The notes: generated by a model from the sequence alone, not told the origin. Counted from the stretch's first letter, positions 26,005 to 35,362 are shown. The stretch is 64,000 bases of DNA from Pseudomonas koreensis (GCF_025447595.1 NZ_JAOEJU010000001.1:434001-498000), one strand, 5' to 3'. Made by a program: numbers and translations.

Positions 26005-26039
26005 CCTGTTGTCGTAGTACCGCAATGATCGCAACAGAC

Positions 26040-26076
26040 GAAGGCCGCTCCCTCACGGGAACGGCCTTCAGTTTTT
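26040..26076 (+). terminator. Rho-independent terminator of pvdQ
   Basis: GAAGGCCG ... CGGCCTTC with an inner CTCCC/GGGA extension and a TTTTT tract at 26072-26076. It overlaps the 3' end of the convergent anti-sigma gene, so the two transcripts share this region. Confidence 0.85.
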
Positions 26077-27072
26077 GGCTGGTTGTTGCGGCATCGGATT
26101 GATCACCGGGTTGCCTTCCTTGTTGCGCGTCAGAAATACCGGCAAGACTTTGGGCAGCGAGCTGGCGAAGCTGTTCAGCTCCCTGATGTTGTAGATGCCA
26201 CCCACCCGGATCGCGCCGGTCGAGTTGTCGGCGAGCATCAGGGGTTTGTCCAGGTATCGGTTGATCTGCGGCAAGGCCTCGTTCAACGAAAGATTGTCGA
26301 GCACCAGTTTGCCGCTGCGCCAGGCCAGAGAGGTGTCATTGGCGTAGGTCTGGCTGATCTGCGGGATGTAATCGCCATGCTTGTAGCGGGCTTGCATTGA
26401 AGGTCCCAGACGCAATCCGTCTCCGGGCAGCCGGGCATTGCTGGTGACCAGTACCGAACCTTCGATCAGGTTCACTTTCACCTGGTCTTCGTACATCCAG
26501 ACATTGAAGCGAGTGCCTGTGACGCGAATCTTGCCTTCGGCGGCCCTGACAACGAACGGATGGCTCGCGTCATGGGTGACTTCGAAGAACGCTTCACCCT
26601 TTTTCAAGGTGACGCGACGCTCGTCCTTGTAGTTGCTGTAGGTCAGCTCAGTGTTGAGGTTCAGTTCGACCTGACTGCCGTCGCCCAGGGTGACATGGTG
26701 CACGTTGTCGGTGGCAGCGAAATGCTGATAGCTGTTGGGCAACCACCCCAGATTCCATCCGGTCCAGGCCGCCAGTGGCAATGCCAGTGCACAGACAGAT
26801 GCTGCTACTGCGTACTGGCGCCAGGATTTGACGGGTGGGCGGATTATTGGCGCTACGGCGGCAGGTTCGGGGCGTGGCAAATGCTCGGCAACGTCCCAGA
26901 TCTCCAGCATGGCCTCATATTCGAATGCGTGAAGCGGATGAGCATCGCGCCATTGTTCGAACGCCAGGCGCTCTTGGGGGGTGCAGTCGACGGCGTGCAG
27001 ACGCATGCACCAGTGCGCGGCGGCATCGGTGATCGCATCGTATTCGGCTTCCGAAAGGGGGTTCTGGGTCAT
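26068..27072 (-). CDS. FecR-family anti-sigma factor, FpvR-like
   Basis: A 334-residue inner-membrane regulator. Seen: an N-terminal cytoplasmic DUF4880-like region with AAHWCMRLHA and FEQWRDAHPLHAFEYE, a single transmembrane helix near 90-110 (AASVCALALPLAAWTGW), and a periplasmic FecR domain (VTLGDGSQVELNLNTEL, FEVTHDASHPFVV, RVTGTRFNVW). FecR proteins hold an ECF sigma factor until a TonB receptor signals. Location next to pvdQ and length close to FpvR (331) suggest the pyoverdine regulator of PvdS/FpvI. No partner sigma or receptor gene is adjacent, so the name is probable, not certain. Confidence 0.82.
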   Translation of the reverse strand: MTQNPLSEAEYDAITDAAAHWCMRLHAVDCTPQERLAFEQWRDAHPLHAFEYEAMLEIWDVAEHLPRPEPAAVAPIIRPPVKSWRQYAVAASVCALALPLAAWTGWNLGWLPNSYQHFAATDNVHHVTLGDGSQVELNLNTELTYSNYKDERRVTLKKGEAFFEVTHDASHPFVVRAAEGKIRVTGTRFNVWMYEDQVKVNLIEGSVLVTSNARLPGDGLRLGPSMQARYKHGDYIPQISQTYANDTSLAWRSGKLVLDNLSLNEALPQINRYLDKPLMLADNSTGAIRVGGIYNIRELNSFASSLPKVLPVFLTRNKEGNPVINPMPQQPAKN

Positions 27073-27226
27073 TGACTCGTCCTGATTTGCTGCATTCTAA
27101 CCTTGAGGGCGAGGCGCCGAGAACATCCGTCATGGCAATTGCCCATCAAAGTGGAACTTATTTTTCACGCCGGCGCCCTAAAAAGCACAACGTGAGCTGA
27201 ACACTATCCACAAATGGAGTGAAAAA

Positions 27227-27496
27227 ATGATCAAGAAAACTTGTGCTGCCCTGATTGCCACCGTTGGCCTGCTCAGCGCTGGCGCTGCAATGGCTGACCG
27301 GCCGGGCGCCGGCTGGATCACGATCGAAAAGGCCATTGAAATCGTCAAGACCAAGGCAGGTTACGTCGAGGTGTATGAAATCGAGGCCGATAACAGCGGC
27401 TATTGGAAGGGGGAAGGGCGCAAGGCCGACGGTGTCGTCTATGAATTTCGCATCGATGGGGCATCGGGCAATGTGTTGCGTGATCAGAAAGACTGA
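27227..27496 (+). CDS. PepSY domain periplasmic protein
   Basis: An 89-residue protein with a signal peptide (IATVGLLSAGAAMA-DR) and one PepSY-type domain: WITIEKAIEIVKTKAG, VYEIEADNSGYWKGEG, YEFRIDGASGNVLRDQKD. PepSY modules occur in exported proteins and protease inhibitors, and are thought to control enzymes or carry metal/redox functions; the specific role here is unknown. TGGAGT precedes the ATG. It stands alone between the divergent anti-sigma gene and the convergent toxin gene. Confidence 0.9.
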   Translation: MIKKTCAALIATVGLLSAGAAMADRPGAGWITIEKAIEIVKTKAGYVEVYEIEADNSGYWKGEGRKADGVVYEFRIDGASGNVLRDQKD

Positions 27497-27560
27497 GCGT
27501 TTCAGGCAGTCCGGCTGATTATTCAGGCAATGCGCAGGTCGAAACCTGCGCATTGCGGTT

Positions 27561-30500
27561 TCAAGCAATCGGCACGGGATCCAGCTGTCGCCCGATTTCA
27601 CAGACCAGGCGCGCGATAGAGTCGGCGTTCAGCAAAATGACATCAATGCGGGTCTGCGGAGAAACCCGGTCACGAAAGGCATTGCGCGCTTCGTGCAGAT
27701 TTCCGGTCCCGGTGGCTTTCATGATTTCGTCGGACACCAATGCCTTTTCGGGATCGAGCTCAAAACTCAGCCATCTTCCTTGGGTTGCACTCCACGTTGA
27801 AAACAACTGGGCGTAAGGCGTTTGAAGCGAAAGGGCCTTGCGCTGGTCACTTTCGAGCTCATCGTGCAAAAGTGTGCCCTGAGGCGTATCAATCGATACC
27901 AGGTCCGAAAAAGGCTCTCGCGCACGAACCGTTGCGATATCCAGTGCTTTGCTGAATTGATGGGCGAATTCGTGAATGATGGTTGATGCCTGCGCGTGGC
28001 CGTTGATGTCGAACGGTCGGGACATACAAGATTCGAATCCGCTCAGTCTTTGATCGAAGAAGTGTTCGGTGAAGTGCACTTTGCGTTCATTGTCGCCGTT
28101 CAGCACGAACGCGATTACATCGCCGTAAAACCGATTGGCACCTACCACAAAACGGTCTGTATGCATCAGGTCATCATCCGCATCCACCAGAGCATTGCAG
28201 AGCGGGATGATCGTTTTTCCGATCTTTTTCAGGATGTCGGCAGTAATCGAACTCACGTCAAAGAAGTCTTCCAGGAACAGATGAACACGTCCGCGTGCCG
28301 CACCACCGTTGATCAACGCAAGGTTGTGCAGGCAGTTGAACGCGTAAAAACGGGCGAGATCGATTGCGTGTACCAGCACGCGAGCGCGTTCAGGGTACTT
28401 GCGGCGAATGTCGTTCATGCCCTGGGCTTCGATATTGATCATCGTCTGGCGTATGCGCGAGAAAGTAGGGCGCGTGTTCATCCTCGACTGGGTCATACCG
28501 TAATGGACGATCTGGCTCGGAGCCAATGTCAGCGTGGAGCCCTTCTTCAATAGCGCCGGGCCCTGGGTCTCATCTCGTTCCAGCCTCCACCCGTGTTCCT
28601 TTTGGGCAACCGTGTAAACCTTGCCGGCAATGGCTGCATAGGACCGGTTAGTCGATGGCTGCGTGTAAGTAGCGTTCACGGAACTGTATTCAAGTTCCGA
28701 GAGCGATACGTTCGTTCCCTCGAACGCCTGCAAAGTGGTACGTCGAGGTGACGTCAGGTCGATGTCTTCCAGTGCAGGGGCAATCAGTGTGTCATGCGCC
28801 ACTTCTTCCTCCACGCTGGTCTCGACGGCCAACTCAGGTAGCAGTGCTGTTTCGACCATCTGAGCGGCGCCTTCGATAAAGGATTTCAGAGCGCGGGTCC
28901 AGTGATGGTTTTGCAGCGCTTCAGCTGAGTCCTTGAAGTCTTCGTAGGCCTGCCAGAGAAAAGGCAAGAAGCCGGCCTTTCCCTGAAACAGCCCGGTTAC
29001 CGGCTCGAAATGTGGGCTGAACAGATGTTTGGCAGCCTCCCAATCCGACTGTCCGTGGATTTGCGTTCTGGCATTGAGCAATTGCTTCAGCAACTCGAGG
29101 TTGTCGGTAAACATGTACTCCAGAAAGTTGCTGTTGATGGCTCGCGTCTCGAGGGTCAACTCGCTCGTTTCGCCGACGGTGCTCAGCAGCAAATTGCGAA
29201 ACAGTGCCTGTTGATCTTGTGGCAAACGCCGAATCAGCAGTTCCTGCAGAGTCCCCGGGGTATTGAGCGCCGAAATCAACTCCCTGTCGTCCTCGAACTC
29301 GTGGAAAACCTGGGTTGAATAGGGTGAGTAGAGCACCCGCGGCCCTTTGTTGCCGGTGCCTGGCCCCATGACGTAAAGGCCGAGCGCACTCACCGCGGCA
29401 GTCCCGACGGTCTTGATCAGCGACAGAGGACAGACCATTGCGTGTGCGCCTCGGGTCGCGGCACGGGCAATGGCGTCCGGCATGTCGAGGATCTGTCGAA
29501 TGTAACCGAAAGCCGTTTCGCTGAGGTGCTGTTGCAGTTTCAACGCGTGAGCATGTTGCAGCAATTGCCAGGGAACCTGACGCACAAACAACTCTTTGGG
29601 TGAGGGGCCCGTTACCGGGCGGCGGGTGAGGGCATCGATCACTTTTTGAATGTACACCGGCATATCCAGCGACGTCAGAAGTTGGGTGACAAGCTTTTGG
29701 CCCAATCCATCGGGCAGTGCGGCAACCGATCTGGACGTGATCTTGAACCCGGTATCCTGGGCAATGTTGATATGGTTCATCGCGAAGTCCACCAGACTGC
29801 AAGCCTTGCCTGCCAGTGTCAGATTCGGCGTTATTTCGATCTCATGAGGGTCGAGAGGGTTGTCTGGGTACCGGCTTTCGATCAGCGATTTCAGTGTTTG
29901 TGCGACATAGCCGGCGAGCGAGGGCACGCCACTGAGGTAATCTGCAGCGTCGCCGACACTATGGCGCCACTGCTCCAGCAGTTCGATCTGCAACTGCTGC
30001 TCGCCGAGCGGCGCCTTGCCCAGCCAGGCGGGTAGCGCTTGCTGTTGGCGAATGGCTTGCGCGTGTTCGGTTGCCAATCGCAACTGGCTGAAAAGCGGGG
30101 AGGGATCCACGGCGGAAAGGCTCTTTCGCCGGGCGATCGGGTCTTCGACTCGTGAACGAACCTGCTCGCAGCGGTTCAGGAAGTGCTCGATACCCGATTG
30201 CATCAGATGATGCAGAACGTTGCCCTGGATCAGCCTGAGCGGGCCCGGCTCATAGCGCTGATGAAACTGGTATTGGCCGGGACCAAGGTTTTCCAGCAGC
30301 GCGAGGCGCCGGTTTTTGTCGCCCAGCCGCGCTGTCAGCTCTCGTCTGGCGACGGTGACGTTATCGAACACCTCCAGGCCTGAGGCGGGCGTCCACAAGA
30401 TGGCGCGCCCGGAATGTCGAGGATCGATGCCACCGCGTTCGGTCATGAGTATGCAATGGGCCAGCGGCAACAGTGTGGTCTGTCCGGGGCACTCCACGCT

Positions 30501-32342
30501 GAGGGTATAGGCGTCGGGGCGAAATCCGTTGAGAGGCGCACGTGTACTGCGGGTCGAGCGGTCGGCGTCGAGTACGGTGTTGACGATTGCCTGTTGCGAG
30601 TGATCCATCGAGCGGTTCATTACGCGCAGTTTTGCTTCAGCGTTCACGCCGACCAGCCAGGCATGGGCGAGGTTTGGCTTCAATGCTTCCAGGTACGTTC
30701 GCTGCAAGGCCGGGTTCGTCAGGGGTTGTGAGGCGAGGGCATCGACCAGAGGCGCCTGGATTGCAGCAAAAGTCTTGATTGCAGCGCCGGCCTTGTCGGC
30801 CAGCACCATCGAAGGGCTCTGGTTGCCGGTAATCACCGGACGGGTACTCCAGCGTCCTTCGACATCAAGATTCGCCAACCGGGAATGGACCATCGAGCGG
30901 ATATCCAGGGCCTTGTCGAACAGCGCCGACAGGTTTACCGCACCATCACTGTGACGGAACACCTGCAAGGCATATTCGATGTTCTGTCGCTGTTTGGTAA
31001 TGATTGCTTCGAACAGGCTGACGAAGATCTCGCCAGCAATGTGGTCTCCCGATACCTGGGGCTCATTGAACCCGAGAAACCGGCTGCGCTCCTCCAGGCT
31101 CAGCAGTGCGTACAGCTCATCTTCATGCCCGCGCGCCAGGAATTTGCTGCGCAAAGTGAGTTTGAGATCTTCGTCGTTCTCCAGCACCTGAAGACCTTGA
31201 GCCGGGGTGTAAAGAAAAGCACGGGTCTCGCTGATCATCAGAGAACCTGCCAATTCCGCATAGTTGGCCGGGTGCTCCCACAGCCGCACGCATTCATAGA
31301 CGGGAAGGCGCACGGCAGTGGTGGCCGGCCGTATCAACTGATGCAGCGTTTCGAATTGCTTCGCATCAATGATGGTGGCTTCGCGTTTGAGCATCAGGTC
31401 GGCACGTGCTTGCTCCTTCATCACCTGACTGAAAAGTGTACGGCGTGTCGGGCCCTCGGCCGAAGGCCCTTGCCAATAGAACTCCAGTTGTTGAAACAAC
31501 AAGGTTTTCAGTTTGCTTGAGGCCGTCGTGACTGCGGTTGCCCAGCGCTCCTGGTCGCCGGCTTCGGGGTTTCTGTCGGGATTGGAATATTTTTGTAATT
31601 GGCCACCGGGCCAGCATTGATAGCGATAGTGGTGCAAAACGGCTTCAGTCAAGGTCATGGACCCGACCCAGTCCCCGTCGACTTCGCCCGCAGACTCGGC
31701 GCTGTCGGTCGACGTGTAGATGGCAACGCGTGTTCGGCCCTGCTGCAACGTTCCGAAATGCGTTTTGAGAAGCTCATTCACAATGGTCTGGAGCATTTCA
31801 CCAAGGGTTGGCAATCGCCTGAGTTCTTCATGCAGAAGCCGTGCGTTGAAGAAGTTCGTGCGTTCGATCGCATCGCCCAGTTCGTCGAATATGTCGCCGT
31901 CGATGAATGCGAGCGACAACGAAATCCTTCCACCCTCCAGTAATGACTTGCGCTGGGGTAATGCGAGAAACGCCAGCAGATCCTCCTGTTCTCCCTCGTC
32001 GTTGAGACGCTCCTCGAGCTCGGCTTTCAATGAGGCGCGACTCTCATGCTTTTTCAGGCCGTGATAGGGGGTATAGAGAATCAGCCCATCCTCGTCGGAG
32101 GTGGCGCCGAGGATGAAACTGCCGGGCAGGGGAATCGCCGGCAGCCCGGCGACGTTGAGCAGGATACGCTCGGCCGTCATCGAAGGTATCTGCTCCTTGC
32201 GCAAGGTGGCCAAGGTCAGTTTTGCATGGGCCAGCCATCGAAAATCCCTTTCCGTCAGGCCATGGCTTTTACCCAGTGCCGGCCACAAGCCGGGTGCATC
32301 GAACACTTCGGGGAACAGCAGGGGTGTAGAAGACGTGGGCAT
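27561..32342 (-). CDS. Large DUF6543-type putative toxin with C-terminal zinc-protease motif
   Basis: A 1,593-residue protein resembling the Pseudomonas 'dermonecrotic toxin domain' (DUF6543) family. Seen: four spaced modules built around LYTP (89-92), LYTP (377-380), LWTP (649-652) and LYSP (1004-1007), each followed ~20-45 residues later by an acidic/Leu segment such as LLAFLALPQR or LYALLSLEERSRFL. A C-terminal domain carries HEFAH at 1457-1461, an HExxH zinc-binding motif, with acidic candidates for a third ligand at 1495 and 1497. There is no signal peptide, so delivery by a specialised secretion route is likely but not visible. The ATG at 32342 is taken over the TTG at 32360. Single gene; no immunity gene was recognised beside it. 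Confidence 0.85.
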   Translation of the reverse strand: MPTSSTPLLFPEVFDAPGLWPALGKSHGLTERDFRWLAHAKLTLATLRKEQIPSMTAERILLNVAGLPAIPLPGSFILGATSDEDGLILYTPYHGLKKHESRASLKAELEERLNDEGEQEDLLAFLALPQRKSLLEGGRISLSLAFIDGDIFDELGDAIERTNFFNARLLHEELRRLPTLGEMLQTIVNELLKTHFGTLQQGRTRVAIYTSTDSAESAGEVDGDWVGSMTLTEAVLHHYRYQCWPGGQLQKYSNPDRNPEAGDQERWATAVTTASSKLKTLLFQQLEFYWQGPSAEGPTRRTLFSQVMKEQARADLMLKREATIIDAKQFETLHQLIRPATTAVRLPVYECVRLWEHPANYAELAGSLMISETRAFLYTPAQGLQVLENDEDLKLTLRSKFLARGHEDELYALLSLEERSRFLGFNEPQVSGDHIAGEIFVSLFEAIITKQRQNIEYALQVFRHSDGAVNLSALFDKALDIRSMVHSRLANLDVEGRWSTRPVITGNQSPSMVLADKAGAAIKTFAAIQAPLVDALASQPLTNPALQRTYLEALKPNLAHAWLVGVNAEAKLRVMNRSMDHSQQAIVNTVLDADRSTRSTRAPLNGFRPDAYTLSVECPGQTTLLPLAHCILMTERGGIDPRHSGRAILWTPASGLEVFDNVTVARRELTARLGDKNRRLALLENLGPGQYQFHQRYEPGPLRLIQGNVLHHLMQSGIEHFLNRCEQVRSRVEDPIARRKSLSAVDPSPLFSQLRLATEHAQAIRQQQALPAWLGKAPLGEQQLQIELLEQWRHSVGDAADYLSGVPSLAGYVAQTLKSLIESRYPDNPLDPHEIEITPNLTLAGKACSLVDFAMNHINIAQDTGFKITSRSVAALPDGLGQKLVTQLLTSLDMPVYIQKVIDALTRRPVTGPSPKELFVRQVPWQLLQHAHALKLQQHLSETAFGYIRQILDMPDAIARAATRGAHAMVCPLSLIKTVGTAAVSALGLYVMGPGTGNKGPRVLYSPYSTQVFHEFEDDRELISALNTPGTLQELLIRRLPQDQQALFRNLLLSTVGETSELTLETRAINSNFLEYMFTDNLELLKQLLNARTQIHGQSDWEAAKHLFSPHFEPVTGLFQGKAGFLPFLWQAYEDFKDSAEALQNHHWTRALKSFIEGAAQMVETALLPELAVETSVEEEVAHDTLIAPALEDIDLTSPRRTTLQAFEGTNVSLSELEYSSVNATYTQPSTNRSYAAIAGKVYTVAQKEHGWRLERDETQGPALLKKGSTLTLAPSQIVHYGMTQSRMNTRPTFSRIRQTMINIEAQGMNDIRRKYPERARVLVHAIDLARFYAFNCLHNLALINGGAARGRVHLFLEDFFDVSSITADILKKIGKTIIPLCNALVDADDDLMHTDRFVVGANRFYGDVIAFVLNGDNERKVHFTEHFFDQRLSGFESCMSRPFDINGHAQASTIIHEFAHQFSKALDIATVRAREPFSDLVSIDTPQGTLLHDELESDQRKALSLQTPYAQLFSTWSATQGRWLSFELDPEKALVSDEIMKATGTGNLHEARNAFRDRVSPQTRIDVILLNADSIARLVCEIGRQLDPVPIA

Positions 32343-32465
32343 CAGAGGATCTCGAATCAAAAGGTTGTTGGAGGAGATTCGAGATTAGGAAGGGTGGCCG
32401 GTCGACGGGTCTCGCATAGATACCGCACGTTAAAGACAGGCGTATGCATGCATGGCAAGGCAGGG

Positions 32466-32494
32466 TTGACACACGGCGGGTCTGGCGTGATTAA
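32466..32494 (+). promoter_or_regulatory. Candidate sigma-70 promoter for the Ldh-family reductase
   Basis: TTGACA at 32466-32471 matches the -35 consensus exactly; 17 bases later GATTAA is a weak -10 (3 of 6). It lies 60-90 bases upstream of the reductase start at 32554. The rest of the 210-base gap between the toxin and the reductase shows nothing I can name. Confidence 0.35.
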
Positions 32495-32553
32495 TCGGCT
32501 CGCAAGTTGTTTGTACGCTGTTGTTCCCTCCAATAATTATTCTGGAGCTTCAG

Positions 32554-33585
32554 ATGTCTGCGCCACACGATCATGCTGTTTCGACCACGCTATCCCTTGA
32601 TGACCTGACACGACTTCTGGAAACGATTTTTCAGCGCCACGGCACTTCGCCCGATGTCGCCCGTACGCTGGCCGCCAACTGCGCCGGTGCCGAACGCGAT
32701 GGCGCGCACAGCCACGGGGTGTTCCGGATTCCCGGCTATGTCTCGACGCTCAAAAGCGGATGGGTAAACGGCCAAGCCGTACCGCAGGTCGAAGACGTCG
32801 CCTCAGGGTTTGTAAGGGTCGATGCAGGTAACGGGTTTGCCCAGCCGGCGCTCGCAGCGGCGCGTACGTTGCTGGTGGAAAAGGCACGCAGCGCCGGCAT
32901 TGCGGTGTTGGCGATCCGCAATTCCCATCATTTCGCAGCCTTGTGGCCGGACGTAGAACCCTTCGCCGAAGAGGGACTGGTGGCATTGAGTGTGGTCAAC
33001 AGCATGACCTGCGTGGTACCTCACGGTGCCGATCGGCCACTGTTCGGCACCAACCCGATCGCGTTTGCCGCGCCAAGGGCCGACGGAGCGCCCATCGTGT
33101 TCGACCTGGCGACCAGTGCAATCGCCCATGGCGATGTGCAGATTGCTGCGCGCAAAGGCGAGAAATTGCCGCCGGGCATGGGCGTGGACAGCCTCGGTCA
33201 GCCGACCTGCGATCCGAAGGCGATTCTTGAAGGCGGTGCATTGCTGCCGTTTGGCGGGCACAAAGGTTCGGCACTGTCGATGATGGTCGAGCTGCTGGCG
33301 GCCGCTCTGACGGGCGGCAATTTTTCGTTTGAGTTTGACTGGAAGAACCATCCAGGCGCGAAAACTCCCTGGACCGGTCAGTTGCTGATCGTCATCGACC
33401 CGAGCAAATCTGCCGGACAGGGTTTTGCCGAACGCAGTCAGGAGCTGGTGCGGCAGATGCACGGTGTCGGACTCAAGCGTCTGCCGGGAGATCGTCGGCA
33501 TTTGCAGCGGGCCAAGTCTTCGGACGAAGGCATCGCGCTGGACGAACAGACCTTGGCGCAGTTGCGAGAACTGGCCGGACAGTGA
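32554..33585 (+). CDS. dpkA: Ldh-family reductase, probably delta1-piperideine/pyrroline-2-carboxylate reductase
   Basis: A 343-residue NAD(P)H-dependent enzyme of the malate/L-lactate dehydrogenase-like (Ldh2) family. Seen: AERDGAHSHGVFRIPGY near the N-terminus, AIRNSHHFAALWPDVE with the catalytic His, NPIAFAAPR, and FGGHKGSALSMMVELLAAALTG. This pattern fits DpkA, which reduces cyclic imines to L-pipecolate or L-proline in D-lysine/hydroxyproline breakdown (family knowledge). The exact substrate needs a test. GGAG sits 6 bases before the ATG at 32554; an upstream start at 32521 has none. Followed by a terminator. Confidence 0.82.
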   Translation: MSAPHDHAVSTTLSLDDLTRLLETIFQRHGTSPDVARTLAANCAGAERDGAHSHGVFRIPGYVSTLKSGWVNGQAVPQVEDVASGFVRVDAGNGFAQPALAAARTLLVEKARSAGIAVLAIRNSHHFAALWPDVEPFAEEGLVALSVVNSMTCVVPHGADRPLFGTNPIAFAAPRADGAPIVFDLATSAIAHGDVQIAARKGEKLPPGMGVDSLGQPTCDPKAILEGGALLPFGGHKGSALSMMVELLAAALTGGNFSFEFDWKNHPGAKTPWTGQLLIVIDPSKSAGQGFAERSQELVRQMHGVGLKRLPGDRRHLQRAKSSDEGIALDEQTLAQLRELAGQ

Positions 33586-33598
33586 CTTTCACAGACAT

Positions 33599-33629
33599 GA
33601 AAAAGGCGAGCCATCGGCTCGCCTTTTTT
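33599..33629 (+). terminator. Bidirectional terminator
   Basis: AAAAGGCGAGCC / GGCTCGCCTTTTTT with loop ATC, 14 bases after the reductase stop and 9 bases before the stop of the convergent DUF883 gene; it can serve both. Confidence 0.9.
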
Positions 33630-33637
33630 GCACGTGC

Positions 33638-33955
33638 TTAACGCCGACCGAGCAACAACCCCACCACCAGACCAAAACCGGCGGAGATCGCCACGGTCTG
33701 CCACGGGTGACCGCCAATGTAGCTTTCGGTGGCATCGACTGCCGGTTTGGTGCGATCGCGCACGCTGGACACCGAATCCAGTGCCTGCTGCAACTTCAGG
33801 GCGATCTGCCCGCGCAGGGTTTCCGCTTCCTCGCCGACCAGTGAGGCACTGCTTTTCAATAGTTTGTCCGACTCTTCGATCAGCGCCTGAAGTTCACTGA
33901 ACGCTTGATCCTTGATTTGGTCTTCGGCGGCTTGCACGGCGGTTTTACGGGCCAT
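33638..33955 (-). CDS. DUF883/ElaB-YqjD family membrane-anchored protein
   Basis: A 105-residue protein with a long amphipathic helical N-terminal part (DQAFSELQALIEESDKLLK, ...SVRDRTKPAVDATESYI) and a C-terminal membrane anchor GFGLVVGLLLGRR with the Gly-x3-Gly spacing usual in this family. E. coli ElaB/YqjD bind ribosomes at the inner membrane in stationary phase (family knowledge); the same role here is inferred. AGGAG precedes the ATG at 33955; the in-frame start at 33991 does not look used. Confidence 0.9.
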   Translation of the reverse strand: MARKTAVQAAEDQIKDQAFSELQALIEESDKLLKSSASLVGEEAETLRGQIALKLQQALDSVSSVRDRTKPAVDATESYIGGHPWQTVAISAGFGLVVGLLLGRR

Positions 33956-34108
33956 TGGTTGACTCCTTGCTGGTGAATGGACAGTGAACAATGGAGTGTG
34001 GCGCGACTTGAAAAGTTGCAGCGATTTTCCATCCGGATCAAAAACCAGCGTCAGAGGTTTCCGTGCAGCGTGTAAGATGTCGCCATTTCATGCAGCAGGT
34101 AATTCCCG

Positions 34109-34363
34109 ATGAGTTTCAATCTGGCCGACAAATCCCTCGCAGAGCGCGCCGCGCTGGAAGATGAAAAATCCCGACTGTTCGAACTCTGGCAGAACAATCT
34201 GGGCAAAGCCAAGGGCGAAGCCGCGCGGTTGTTCGGCGAGCGCTCCAAGCGCAAGGGCAAATGGGCCGAGTTCGTGCGCGCCGAACTGGACGGCATGTCG
34301 CCGCCGGAGTTTGCCAACATGGTGCGCAGTGAAGTCAATCGCCTGATGGCGGCCAACAAGTAA
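34109..34363 (+). CDS. Small conserved-looking helical protein, function unknown
   Basis: An 84-residue highly charged protein with no signal peptide or membrane segment. It is rich in Lys/Arg/Glu/Ala and predicted mostly helical (LAERAALEDEKSRLFELW, RLFGERSKRKGKWAEFV). I do not recognise a family. Its stop abuts the stop of the convergent LysR gene (34363/34364). An AGGT is 11 bases before the ATG, a weak ribosome site. Confidence 0.72.
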   Translation: MSFNLADKSLAERAALEDEKSRLFELWQNNLGKAKGEAARLFGERSKRKGKWAEFVRAELDGMSPPEFANMVRSEVNRLMAANK

Positions 34364-35278
34364 TCACCCGGCCTTGAAACTGGCGCCAATCGCTTCGCGC
34401 ACCGTCAGCACCACCGGATCGATCTGGGTGCTGGTGCGCCAGCCCAGCTCGATCGGGTAACGCGGCAGCGCCAGCGGGCAGGGCAGCAACGCCAGCCCGC
34501 TCATTGAGGCAATGGCCTGCGCCGCGTGGGTCGGAATGGTCGCCACCGCATCGCTGCCCTTGAGCAGGTGCGGCAACGCTGCGAAATGCGTGGTCGAGGC
34601 GCAGACCCGGCGACTGCGGCCCAGCGCCGCCAGCCCTTCATCGGTGATCCCGATAAAACCACCCGACGACACCAGCAGGTGCTCACGGGTGACGAATTCC
34701 TCCAGATCAATCTGCTGTTGGCCGGGCGCAAGGCTCGCCGGATCCACCAGACACGCGTAACCCCCTTCACCCAACACCTGACGGCTGAGCAGTCGCTCGG
34801 CAAATCCGCCGGCGGTGATTGCCAGATCGATGCTGCGCTCCATCAGCGCCCGGGCGACGATCTGGCTGTGGGTCTGGCGGAAAATCAGCCGCAGTTTCGG
34901 TGCGCGGCGGGCGATTTCCTCGATCAGCCGGCGGCCGTAAGCGATCTCGAAGTCATCCGAGAGTCCCACGGTGACCGAGCGTCCGTCGTAGTGATTGGCA
35001 GTCGGGTCGACCATGGCCAGGCTTTGCCGGCACTTGTTCAGCGCATCGCTGACCACCGGTTTTAACTGATTGGCCTTGAGCGTCGGCGCCAGCCCCCGAC
35101 CGGTGCGCACGAACAATTGATCGCCATACACCTCGCGCAACCGCCGCAACGCTGCGCTGACCGCCGACTGGGTCACGCCCAGACGCAATGCCGCGCGGCT
35201 GGCGCTGGACTCTTCATGCAGGGCTTCGAAGACTTTCAGCAGGTTGAGGTCGACGGTCGCGATATTCATTTGGCTCAT
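34364..35278 (-). CDS. LysR-type transcriptional regulator divergent from a nitrilase
   Basis: A 304-residue LTTR. Seen: the N-terminal winged HTH (DLNLLKVFEALHEESSASRAALRLGVTQSAVSAALRRLRE, with the recognition helix around SAVSAALRRL), then a ligand-binding domain with VTVGLSDDFEIAYG, a NodD/SyrM-like pattern. The neighbouring nitrilase starts 85 bases away in the opposite direction, so it is the probable target, with an LTTR box expected in the gap. An in-frame ATG three codons later (35269) is equally possible as the start. Confidence 0.9.
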   Translation of the reverse strand: MSQMNIATVDLNLLKVFEALHEESSASRAALRLGVTQSAVSAALRRLREVYGDQLFVRTGRGLAPTLKANQLKPVVSDALNKCRQSLAMVDPTANHYDGRSVTVGLSDDFEIAYGRRLIEEIARRAPKLRLIFRQTHSQIVARALMERSIDLAITAGGFAERLLSRQVLGEGGYACLVDPASLAPGQQQIDLEEFVTREHLLVSSGGFIGITDEGLAALGRSRRVCASTTHFAALPHLLKGSDAVATIPTHAAQAIASMSGLALLPCPLALPRYPIELGWRTSTQIDPVVLTVREAIGASFKAG

Positions 35279-35362
35279 ATCATTCAGCAGTGGATCGGTC
35301 TTTATTCATGATCCCGTGGCGCCGGAGAATGAGCAACACCTGAACTTCACGGAGTGACCGCC

